DNA of 64,000 nucleotides from Prunus persica (Eukaryota > Streptophyta > Magnoliopsida > Rosales > Rosaceae). The position numbers were made by a program, and so were the translations under genes. The notes beneath the pieces were generated by a model. It was not told where the DNA came from and searched no databases. It saw nothing but the letters and a program-made list of their open reading frames with translations. Position 1 is the stretch's first letter. Each line of letters starts with the position of its first letter. This document shows, one piece after another, positions 45,953-57,188 of the stretch. The DNA lies in contig NC_034009.1 in NCBI RefSeq assembly GCF_000346465.2, forward strand, positions 1,407,395-1,471,394. Direction: 5' to 3'.

Positions 45953-47007
45953 GTGAGTCCCGCTATTCTCCAAGTTTACTAAGAAAATTTCTTTACTTTC
46001 TGTTGAAATAACTTTGGCTTATGAATTCCTGTATCTGCTGGGGGTTGATTATCTTATGGGTCCTGTTTGGTAGCTGAGAAATCTTGGGAAAACGAAAAAT
46101 TAAGTGGGAATTTTGATGGACTTAGTTTTGAAAAGGCTGTTGTAAAATTCCATTTTTTCGTCTGTAGATTTTCTCAGCAACCAAAAGTCTGCAATGGTTC
46201 AGTCGCTTCCCATTCTTGTTACTTCTTATTTTTCTGTTGGTCTTTCAATAGCTTTCTAATTTCTTATTGCCGTTGAAATTATATAAACTTTGTTTGAGCA
46301 TTGCAACTTGGATAATTTGTGCTTACTCATGTACACGTCTAGTGGTAATTTCTCTTGGAACTTTGGGGTACGTTTATAGTCTGTTCATTGTGGAGCTTTT
46401 GAATTTCTCTTGGTCCAAGTTAGAATGGGTTTTAAAAGTTTTTTTTTCTTTAAGCGTAATTAAAGGCCCTTATTATTTTCTTTTGAGCAGTATCTACTGT
46501 TTGCTTGCTGTCAGTATATTTTTGCAAGTTTGAATTTTTACATGGCAAATATTGTTTGCTTTGCTTGCAAGGTCCCTTTACCCCAGTAGAGCATCAAACC
46601 AGACGGATATGTATTGTTTGCTTACTTACCTTAGGAACATGGATCCCCTTTTCGAATGTTGCTCTTTGAATGGAAAGTTCTCTCAGGTTTTTTGTAATCC
46701 AACTTTTCCCCTTGAAAAAAGATGTTTTGGTTTCTTTACAGAATATAGAAATTCATTGGGTAGGATGTAAAATATCAGACTTTAAAAGCACAATAATCTG
46801 CACCCAGATAGTTCTTTGATATTGGGCTACAATGCTATAGTCATGCTATCAAACCAGGCATTCGTATTCTCTTTCATGGATATAGTACACTTATGAATCA
46901 TAATCTTTTTGGTAGCACACAAATGTGCTTAATCCATCTTCTTTATATGATTTTTTTTTTCTAATAACATTATTGATTACTTAATTTTTATTTGTTCTAT
47001 GTTATAG
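45953..47007 (+). other. Probable 5' UTR intron of RPC9
   Basis: A strong donor (gtgagt at 45953) and an acceptor (ttatag at 47002-47007) bracket about 1 kb of T-rich, intron-like sequence before the first coding exon. Frames inside are intronic noise. No transcript evidence. Confidence 0.5.
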
Positions 47008-47118
47008 GTCTTCCGCTGAAATAGATTAAAACAGAAAACCGTCTGACTCGTTGTGGGTATCAAAACACTCTGTTATTAAACAGTTTTTTATCGTTCTGAA
47101 GCTCTGATTTTTAGTGGG

Positions 47119-48886
47119 ATGAAGATGTATGTCTTAAACTTTTATTTTTGCTATTCATTCCTATTGCTTTTACTTATTTCTGATGGGGTAATTTTATATA
47201 AATGTCTGTTTTCAGTCTTTCTAGACAATTCTTCTTTATTTATTTTTCTAATGTTGGGGATGTTATAAATTCCAATTTCTTTGCAGAGTACAGGCTAATT
47301 CCGGTGTGCTTACTAATTTCGACGTGCTCAAATTTCTAGAATCTAGAGGGGCTTCTGAAGATTCAGCACGGGTTTTTTCTGACGTAACGCCATCAGAGAA
47401 TAAGGTTGTAGTGGTGTTTATGTTTCCACCACCCACATTCTGTTTTTAATTCAACCTTGTTGTGAAGATTGATGTATTGTTTATTTTCCTTGTTTAGGTT
47501 TATGGTTATTTGTTTGGGACTCCTGCTCGTGGTCAAACAACGGAGAATATCAATGAGTTCAAGGAAAAGTGTAAGAAGTATGACCTAGCGGAAGCTGAGG
47601 TGCTCAATATCATCAACACTAGGCCATCTAGCATTGTTGGAATCTACCCGGTTTGTTATGACAACTTTTTATTGTTAATCTGTTTCTGTTGTAGCTTATT
47701 GATTTTATTAATGACTGTGATGCTTGTGTCTTTATAGTCCAGGTTCTTTTAAATTTATGATTGTGTACATTACTGTGTTTGCTGGTGATGTTTTGTGTAT
47801 TGGGTTTATGGGATCATGCTGTTTATGCAATAAATTTGTTTGTGTTTGTACCCTGCATTGTGGGTGGCTTTGGAACTGTATTAAATTGGGATAGGAAAAA
47901 AAAACTGTAGGTACTATATTTTGCGTAGAGAATAATGATGAGTGATGAGGAGCATAATGCTGTACTTTTAGTACTTGACCATGGATTTACTGATTCACAT
48001 TACTCTCTAGTATGGTAGAACATTGGCGGAGTACCATCTCTTTTCTTTCCCTTCTCTGTAGCGAACATATTTCTTTGTTTTTCTGTAACTTGTGATATCA
48101 GAAAATGATCAACTCTGATATTCCCCTAATTATCATTGTTAACACGACATTGGCAATTATGGTTGAACCTGTCAGAAGTTGGGATCATAAACAAAGTTAC
48201 CTTATTCTGTAACTTAATAATTGACAAAGGTTATGGATTGCCTAAATTTCTAATGTCTGTCTGTAAGGAATTGTTTTTCTTCCCAAATGGTAGAATGGTC
48301 TTGTGTGTCTTTTTGTTTTATATGCTGAGAGAGTCTGATGGCAGCTCTCGCTGGATTAACATGTGGTTGGTGCATACACAATATCTTTTTTTTTTCTTCA
48401 TAGATCATCTTCGTTCATGTAAACATAATAATATAATAATCCTCAAGAATATGATTGCATTAAGATTTTGCGTCTGGATGGAGGTATTTTATCTTGATCT
48501 TTCTATGTGCAATGACCAAGGGTCACATTGTCTCTATACCAAGGCTCCTAATATGATTTTCCTACTTGTAAACGGAGAGAAAATATTGTAACGTTCCTGG
48601 TTTGTTCTAATTTCTAAACATGTCAACTCATTTGCAGATTTGCTCTGTTATTTAATTTTTTGTTTTTGATGTTTCACAGCTTATTGAGAATTGCGACTTG
48701 CGTTTAGGAGATACTGTTGAAGAGCTGGTAGAATTGGTAGTAGAGGTGTTTCCATCTCCTCTTCCAGCAAAGACTGTCGAAAATGATGCAAAAACCACAA
48801 ATGTGGAAAAAATTGAAGACCAGAATGATAACGATGAAGGGAAACCAGAAAATGAGGAAGAAATGGAGACAATCGATGGGTCTTAG
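47119..48886 (+). CDS. RPC9: RNA polymerase III subunit RPC9 (CRCP homologue)
   Basis: RPC9 pairs with RPC8 to form the Pol III stalk, like Rpb4/Rpb7, and helps initiation in the nucleus. Coding exons are 47119-47126 (only 8 nt, MK plus two bases), 47287-47404, 47498-47650 and 48680-48886, giving 161 aa. The start MKIVQANSGVLTNFDVLKFL aligns with the family's N-terminus (M-x-x-x-x-ANS-x-L-x-N-x-x-V). The middle (NEFKEKCKKYDLAEAEVLNI, then INTRPSSIVGIYPLIENCDL) matches the HRDC-like Rpb4 fold with its NxRP signature. The C-terminus is a long acidic tail. The tiny first exon is needed for frame and start, and its donor is gtatgt. All introns are GT-AG. Confidence 0.88.
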
Positions 48887-51800
48887 GACTGGCCGTTAAT
48901 CTTTTCTTAAAAGTTTTGTGTTCAAAAGCGTTCCAATACCAATACCAATGTTGGAAGACACATGAATTTTTGAACTTGTGGGTTTGAGAGCAAGTTTATC
49001 ATGTTCTATGTGATTCTTTCCTTTTGTTTTTACATGTACAAGCGATAATGAAGGAAGGAGGTTTTGGTATTAAGCACGTATTTTGTTCTGCATTCGGCAT
49101 CGACTTTATTCTTAATGCATTTGGTCTGTTCAAATGAGACCCACACCATTCTCGAACAAGAAAGCTTGAGGCTTTGCAGGCAAAGGTGAAAAGTCAAAAC
49201 CAATTTCTAGTTTGAACCATTTTCAACTCACACAACCCTAAACCATGAACCCGCCAAATGAAGACGACATGACGTACGATATTTGATTAAGCACTGGTCC
49301 ATTAAAGATGAGACACATGGAAGGTAGCCAAGCCGTTTAGTTCTTCATCCACTCAAATTTTTCTTAACTTTCCCATTTCTATGACATGATAGTAATAACT
49401 GATGGGCATGAGGACAGGCACCATATATTACTATATTTGATTTGCAGATAATAATTTCCCGTTGAACTGAAAACTGATGTGGTATAGAACAATTGTGTCG
49501 GCCTTATAATTGTACCTTCTTTTGAAAAAAGAAATTTGAAGACTGAAAATGATAGATCCACATCCACAATGAACCTAAATAATTGTGCTCGGGACATCCA
49601 CACCAGAAGAATCATGTGTTGTGTTGTCGATCTCTTTTTGTTTGTCTTAAGTTGTGTTGTCATCTTAAAAAGCGAAACATTTGCAGACAAAATCTTAAAG
49701 GATAAAAACCCCAATGATTCTTAAACTATGTTTTCATCATAAGCCGACTGGATATATATGAAAATTAAGCGATGAATCATGTAAAATTTTAGAATTCATG
49801 TTCGTAAAAGAATTGTTATCATTGATTTTTTTTTTTTCTTTTTGAAGGATGCTAGTTGCATTGTTATTGTGAATTTTAATCATCGCGTGTATTATGTCAC
49901 ATGATATACATATTGGTAAAATAATTTAGTTAAAAAGAGTAATGGTGTGTAAATGAGCTTTTGTCGCTAAAGGGCATGGTAGAACAATTTTCATACATGA
50001 GAACAACTTTGATGATCATGTCGTCTGATTACATGGACTGTTCGATTGCTCTCACAAGAGAGCATGATCCTTATATTAGGAGTTGTAATTAGGTGAAGCC
50101 AAATGGTACCAAAAAGCAAGAAGTTATACCCCCTTGCGATGAGAAAGACTTTCATGCAATGGAAATAACATTTTTTGTCATTCTCAATTAATAACGTAAC
50201 GACACGTGATATAACTTTTTCACGTGTTATTGTATTATTGGTTAGGAATAACAAAACAGTGTTATTTCAGTTACAAATAAATTTTTCCACCTTGTGAGAG
50301 TGGCCAAACAGTCCAAACAACGTGACCGAAGATATTTTTTTTTTTTTGTGAAAATGACCCAAGATATTCTCTTCCATACACATATAAGCTATATATACTT
50401 GCTAATGTCACCTTTAGTTAATCATAAATAATAATAAAACTGTTATATATTACTACTCTAAAACAAATTGTCCTACACTCCTTCCCTATAAAAAAATATA
50501 AGGACCGCACCTTCCGCTTCTTCCACTTCAATTTCTTAGAGTAGATGAGTGCAAGATGAACTTACCGTGGGAATAATTATTGGTAACAAAAAAGATATGC
50601 TCCTGGAGAAAAGACTGAATGTGCTCTCCCATAGAAGTTTGGTTAAAGACCTAAAGCAGAAAAGATATGTTAAATCAATACCAGCAACCAAAACAATTGT
50701 GTCAAATCAAATATCACTTCCACAAAGAAAAATAACCTAATCCCTCACTGACTGTCTCCTTTTTCCCTCTCTCACTCTCTTCTCTTCTCTCTCTTCTCTT
50801 CTCTGTCTTCTCTGTCTGTGTAGTTCAGAAACTGAAACCAAAGAAAGTGAAGAAGGTGGTGGAATGGTCATGTGCGTGGGAATGGGCATTCTGACCTGAC
50901 CACACCTCAGAAGCATAGACCACTTGAGCTTTTGATTTTACAATGTATTTTGGAGCCACCGGCCCACCCTTTTCTTTTTCTTTGTCAAAATGTCTCACCT
51001 AATCCAGAAATATTAAACCCTATCAAAATAATATTACAAAAAGAAAAAATATATATATATATTTGAAATTGAAATGTCAGGGGTCCTCTCCTCTCCTCGT
51101 GAAGCGATGGTTTCAGCATAATGTACGGCTTTGCCCCGTATAAATTTGTGCTGATTTTTGTGGCAAAGACTAACCAGACCACAAAACGACACCATTTTTC
51201 TTTGGGTTTGCATGTTGGGTTGCACCAAAATCACCAAACCCAACATCATGTGGTCAAATCTCTCTCTTGTTCTGGCCATTTCTTGCCCCTCTCTCAAACA
51301 TTAGACTCTGAATCTAGATCATTAATTTTTTGATATTATTCAAAAATATAAATATTTGTTCGAGAAGAGAATGTTTTTCTAAGTAGAATAAGATCATATT
51401 TTAGTGTTAGTGTTAATCCGAGATTTGTGATTAAACAAGAGGTCAAATGTCCACCAACCACTGCAACGTCAAACAAGTGCATGCATGCAGCCATGGGATA
51501 ATCAGATAACACGACATATATCTGGGAGTTTCCATAAAAACCAAAAACAAAAACAAAAGTCAAACAAGCTAGCTGTGGCAAAATTTATCTTTTATTCCTT
51601 AGAAAGAATTTAAAGTTGGAAAATTAGGTTAGAGAGAGAAAGCCATTGGTGGATGGAATTGGGAAAATTATTGTTTCCCAAAGAAATTAATCTTCGAATA
51701 TTTGCCTCTTATTGGATACCAAATGGTAAATTGGCAGATGCCCAGAGAGCATGCACACACACATGTGAAAGAAGCAGTAGCAGCTGTGGATCTGCAGGCA

Positions 51801-53156
51801 GGCTCTGCCTCTGCCATTAAGAAATTGGAGTTGACCCACATTTGACCAAGACCAAGAGATGGATATGGATGGAACCAAACCATCTATGATCTATCTAACT
51901 TCCAAGGGAGTAATTAATGTGTTTATCCAAGACCTGAGGATGAAGACAAGCCGATTTGGTAACAAAATTAATAAAGCAGCCAACAAGGTACGCAGGAAAA
52001 GCGATTTTTCCATAGACAGAAGTTAATGTCCATATCCCCCTCGACAGCGAAAGAGATCATAAGTATAGTCTTTCACTTTTTATTTTGTAGACAGAATTCA
52101 AAAGGTAATTTGGCTCTGTGTAATGTGTATGCTACTAGCATCCAACATCCGGGATAAGCTCAGTCACTTATGCACGAGTGAGCTAAGTTCGGTCGCTTAT
52201 GCGCATGTGAACAAGCACAATTTCTAATCTTTCATTTAAATGTAGGATCGTTTCACTAATTAAATTGGTGGCGTACATGTCACCAACTTACTTACTATAA
52301 AAAAAAATACATGTCATTAAACTCGTAATACATATATAATAAGAATGGAAACCCATGTTTGATTCACATGCGCATATATAATAAGAATTGAAAAATAATA
52401 GTTGCAATATATTTGGTGCTGTTCATGAAACCCATAATGACGATAGATAGCATAGCTACCAACAAATCAATAATTCATCACTAGTATCAGACAATCTCAG
52501 TACTATTCAGATTTCAGAGAGTGCAATCTCTTTCATTACACATCAGCCCATAGTAAGAAACATTAAGGATCGAAGCCCGTGTACTTAAATAGCACATAAT
52601 TGTTAACCTACAGAGTCTACAGACACACAAAAACAAAACCAAACACTCAAAAAAAACCCAGCTGTATTTCCTCCATGAACTGAAGCATCGCTTTCTCCCT
52701 TACATACAAGCTTAGAGGCTAGAGAGAGAAGAAAAAAGAAGAAGAAGAAGAAGCTTGGTCTTTAATTTCATGCCCTCCACTTCCATTCTGTCCCATGATA
52801 ATTAAACTCTTTGCATTAATGCAAAGTTCAATTAAAAAACAAAAAAATATATATATATACATCTACCATGCATCATAAAAAAACGAGAGAGAGAGAGAGA
52901 GAGAGAGCCAGCCACACCTAAAATGTTACATTTCCAACACCTTCTCACTTGTCTCCCCATGCCATGTTTAACAAGAATATAATGATAACAAATAGTGGGA
53001 AATAATTGACAATAATAATAATATAATTAGTGACAGATTTTTGGATTGAGAAGCTAAAGATCAGATCAGGTGCAGTGTTTAAATATTTGACTGTACTACT
53101 TACTTAAGTGTAATTAATAAATCAAGTAGTTTTAGTTTCTAATTATAATTAAATTT
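48887..53156. other. Intergenic, about 4.3 kb
   Basis: No gene seen. It contains a small MITE at 50161-50268, a (TCTCT)n pyrimidine tract at about 50758-50815, and a (GA)n tract at 52885-52907. The right end is the downstream region of the minus-strand EPFL gene. Confidence 0.5.
50161..50268. mobile_element. Small MITE, copy 1
   Basis: The left end is GAAATAACATTTTTTGTCAT and the complement of the right end is GAAATAACACTGTTTTGTTA. A related unit lies at 55889-55998, sharing AATAACGT, CACGTGTTAT and ATTATTGG blocks in order and orientation. About 108 bp, non-coding. Confidence 0.65.
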
Positions 53157-53636
53157 TTAAGGCATGAAGAGTTTGTTGCCACACTTGCAGCGCCAAGCTT
53201 CAGGATAGTACTCGAGAGGTATAGAGACACCTGGTTGAATGGGCACGTGGACCGCCTTACAAGGCGAGCACCTTCCACACTTGGATCTGCAACTCGGTGG
53301 CGATGAACCCAGCCGGCTCTTCTGAGTCTCAACTCGCTCCAATGCCGACGACCCGATTTGATATTCCTCTCTCTGCTTCTGCTGCTGATGAGAATGATTC
53401 CCACCACCTGAAAATTCATTGAAGTTTGAACTCAACAACTGAGTCACTGCTCAACGAGTCAAGGAAACTCAAAAAGGGGGGTTGCTGCTGAGTTGCTTAC
53501 CGAGTTGGGTTTGACTGGTTATGGCTGAGGAGGCTGAGGTGAACAAGAGGAAAGTGAAGGCTGTGATGAGAGTTGATAGCCTGATGTAATGGTGGTGCTG
53601 GCGGCGGTGGCGGTGGCGGTGGCGCAGTACGCCCAT
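53157..53636 (-). CDS. EPFL4/6-type signalling peptide precursor
   Basis: EPIDERMAL PATTERNING FACTOR-like peptides are secreted ligands for ERECTA-family receptor kinases. Two exons on the minus strand (53636-53501 and 53407-53157) give 128 aa. The precursor starts MGVLRHRHRHRRQHHHYIRL, with a histidine/arginine run, then a hydrophobic signal segment (LITAFTFLLFTSASSAITS). The mature region at the C-terminus is GSSPPSCRSKCGRCSPCKAV, continuing HVPIQPGVSIPLEYYPEAWR and ending CKCGNKLFMP. It has six cysteines, the number in the EPFL4-6 (CHALLAH) clade, and the loop matches that clade very closely. The upstream leader contains a (GA)n tract at 53695-53738. Which of EPFL4, 5 or 6 is not settled. 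Confidence 0.92.
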
Positions 53637-53691
53637 CGCCTGAGGTGGAGGTGCGCAGGTTAGCAACTGGGCTCGGCTGTGAAAGTTCGAT

Positions 53692-53694
<3 letters not shown>

Positions 53695-53738
<44 letters not shown>
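53695..53738. repeat. (GA)n microsatellite in EPFL leader
   Basis: About 22 GA units lie 59 bp upstream of the EPFL start codon; on the coding strand they are (TC)n, typical of plant 5' UTRs. Confidence 0.9.
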
Positions 53739-53740
<2 letters not shown>

Positions 53741-56700
53741 GATATATATGAATATGAATGATATGATGATGTAAAAGGAGAGTGAGGAGGAAGATTGGGA
53801 AATGAGGGAGGGGGGAGATGCTTTTATTATTGTTATTGCAGTTTTTACTTGTGAGCGTGTGGGGAGGGTGGTCTAAGTCAAAAACACAGTCCCCAAAAGA
53901 TCAAAGATCAAACCAGAGAGAGAGAGAGAGAGAGAGAGAGATTTCTTAGCTTTGTTGTATTGTTTGGCCAAGGGGTAGAGTCCTGGGACCCTGTAAGGCC
54001 CTGAATGATTGTGATGTGGAGTTGAAACAGAGGCCAACTTGGAAACCATATTCACTACAATGCCACTGAGATAGGGAAATGGTTGGGAACATATTTCAGA
54101 CCAACAATGAACGAGACCTAGGTATGAGAAATTTTTGTACGTGACGGCAACCTCACTTGACCTATTAACATGGTGATTTATGTGAATTTACATTAACAAG
54201 GTGTTATGAATCTACTTATATTATTAACAATGATCAGGTCATAATAACAATATATTAGCATGCTACATGTTGTGTATGTGACTAAGAAGTAAACTCCATA
54301 TGAATTATAGTCTGAAAAATATTTATACACGTGAGCGACTGAGCCTAATAAAATTTCAAATGCAAACATGCAAGAGGAGGAGGGAAGAAAAATAAAGGAA
54401 GAGTGGCTTAAATGTAATAATTCGAAAAGAAGGTGGGTTTTGAGGTAAAATGGGTGAGAGCAGAGCACCCGTGTGGGGGAGGATGGGATGCTGTCTCGTA
54501 CGGGACGAACACGGAACATCTGAGTCAAGGCTGAACCCACCCTCACCCTAATGCCCTCCCTATGCACACCATTATTGCCTCTCTCTCTCTCTCTCTCTCT
54601 CTCGTCTAACATGGTAGGCCTATTGAATTCTGAGAGGGGCCCATTTATACAGGGGACAGGGCCCACATGGACACATTTTTGTTGTTTTATAACTTTTATT
54701 ATGCATGCCACTTTCTTTCTTCCCTTGTATTTATTTATTTTGTTGTTGGTGAAATAAGAGAATGAGAAATTAATGGAGGAAGGAGCAGTTGTATTAAATG
54801 AACCCCCATGATCTTTCTGTAAGTGCGGGCCTGGCTGCCCTAGCCTATCCTTAGCCAGGTAGCTCTCAGGCTCTCAGGCTCTCAGGGTCTGAGCAGCTGA
54901 GAGAGAGGAGGAGGAGGAGGAAGAGTGTAACCGTGTAAAGGGTCGGTAAATCTGGCTCAGTGATTTGATGGGTTTTGGGTTTGGTTGCATTTAAGGCAAC
55001 AACAAAAAAGAAAAATAGCCGCATTGGGGTAAGAGGACTGAGAATGATTTGCTGCTAGAGGCCATGGTTTTAGTTGGACAAGGAAATCCACCAAGCTTTT
55101 GTGAAAACTAATCAATTTGCTGATTGTTGAGAATTGAAAGGAAACAAAAAATATTAAAGAATTGACAAGAGACTTGTAGTTTAACTAATTAAAAGTAATT
55201 ACTTATTCGTCCGAGATTTAGGTTAGATTCTCCCCTCCCTCCATCCCTTGAATTTTTGCCAGAAATTAAGTTTTGCAGCTTAATGTGTGTGGACAGTGGA
55301 AAACTACTAGGCCTAGCCTCTGTTGGGCCCTTGGTGGTTCTTGGGTTGGTGAGGCCTAGTGTTCAAACAGTAACAGGACTAACATGAGGGTTTTTCCCAT
55401 GGCAGGAAGCAACCATTACTAGCTTTTGCATGCTTGATTTACACATCATCTGTGACTGTACAAGTTGGAAAGGGACACTTCACTGCATTATGATATTTCA
55501 AAATCAAAAAAAATCCACACACACACACACACACAAAAAACAAAAACAAAACGCCATTGATGATTGCTTGCACTTCTGTTTCTGCAACAACTGTTTGAAT
55601 TGTTACCTTGTGGTTTATAGTTTTAGTTTGGAGCATTAGAAGTTTTAACTATTTGTAGTACTCATTCTTAACCAAAAATTACAAGCTGAAAAATTGAGTC
55701 TGGATTCTGCATATAGCTTCAAGCCTTCACAGCAAATGATTGAGGCCAGGATATCTTCTTCAGTTTGGTTCTGCAAGCAATAGATATTATGGCTTTAACA
55801 AAGCAAGTGCCATGGGCTGCACTTCAATGATTACAAGCTCCAGTTTAAGAAAGTGGCACCTAGAGTAGAGCAGGAGAAAGACTTCAACGGGCATAACACT
55901 ATTTTGTTATATCCGGTTAATAACGTTATGACACGCTTGATAACATTTCCACGTGTTATAATATTATTGGCCGAAAATAACAAAACAATGCTATCCCCAT
56001 TATAATTTGCAACTAAATTTTTCTCCCAGAGTTGAGCTTTGAAGACTCAATTAATTAAGCCATGCTATAGTGCTGTCTAATTATTGATGGAATTATATTG
56101 TGTGTGTACCTGAAATTTTAATGTTTAACGGACAAACCCTTTTTTTCTAGAATGACCTTCCAATTCTTTGCTAGTGACGAAATTCGATGACAATGGTAAA
56201 TTAGATCTCTAAATTCAAAACCTAACATGTTCGGATTAGACAGGTTTCCTATGAAAATCCAGTCTTATCAAATAGTTGAACTCACAATACTTTAGTCGTG
56301 TAGCAATATCAAATCAACACCCCCACCTTCTCTCCCCCCCAACACAACACATAATAACTTGACCACTCACTATTTCTCTTAGATTAAAGACATGTTCAAA
56401 GAAAAGAGATTTGTAGATTATGAAAAAGAGATATTAATTCAACAATTTAAAGAAAAAAAATAATTTCTCAAGATCGTTCTTTTTTTTAACGAAACGAACA
56501 AAGATAAATTCAATTCTTGATTATTTGCACACACAAACTCATGTGTAGCTAATAAAAATTTATTTCTTTCGGGATAATAAAGAAAGCCTCATAATTCAGA
56601 CGCATAATTTTAAAGTAAACTCTAGCATATAAACCACCCATCATGTAAATTTTAATATTTTCATATATGGGTAAAGAATTCAAATGTAGAGCACAATGGG

Positions 56701-57028
56701 TTGAAAACACCTTTTTGCTATATTTGCCAAAAGGTCCTTGAATAAACATAATATTATTAAATAAAACACCAGACCTAGTAAACCCCGCCAAAATGTTCCC
56801 TTGATCCCTTCCACAGTGGCAGTGTGGCATTAACCCAAAGCCCCTAACTCCCAAACCACTAATTAATCAGTAATTAAAAATAAAAACCCTAAGTTTTAGT
56901 CCAGAATCATTCAGACAAGAATTACGTGGCAGTCTAGGGTGAAACGCAGCTACCGAAAAGCCCCTTCCCCACCAAAACCCCCATACGACTTACGAGTGAC
57001 TCTTTAGTCTTATGAGACGACGCCGCGC

Positions 57029-57064
<36 letters not shown>

Positions 57065-57188
57065 ACTTCTTTGCTTGCTGCCCTTTCCCCTTTTTCCCCC
57101 AATCCCACTTTCGCCCTCCCAACTCCCGCGAAATTACCAACCTGCCCAGATCGCATTCGCAGGGCTCTCCGTCGCCGAAACTCCCGCC
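53739..57188. other. Intergenic between divergent genes
   Basis: Promoter regions of EPFL (left) and TIFY4B (right). It contains a (GA)n at 53914-53941, (CT)n at 54579-54602, a CA repeat at about 55516-55534, a MITE at 55889-55998, and a (TC)n at 57031-57060 in the TIFY leader. No gene seen. Confidence 0.5.
55889..55998. mobile_element. Small MITE, copy 2
   Basis: The left end is GGGCATAACACTATTTTGTT and the complement of the right end is GGGGATAGCATTGTTTTGTT. It is homologous to 50161-50268 in the same orientation. About 110 bp, non-coding. Confidence 0.7.

Noticed and set aside
48136..48591. Plus-strand frame of 151 codons
   Set aside because: It lies wholly inside the third intron of RPC9 and shows no family character; it does not start at an ATG-led conserved domain.
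54193..54711. Minus-strand frame of 172 codons
   Set aside because: It includes an ERERERER run from a CT microsatellite and otherwise random residues.
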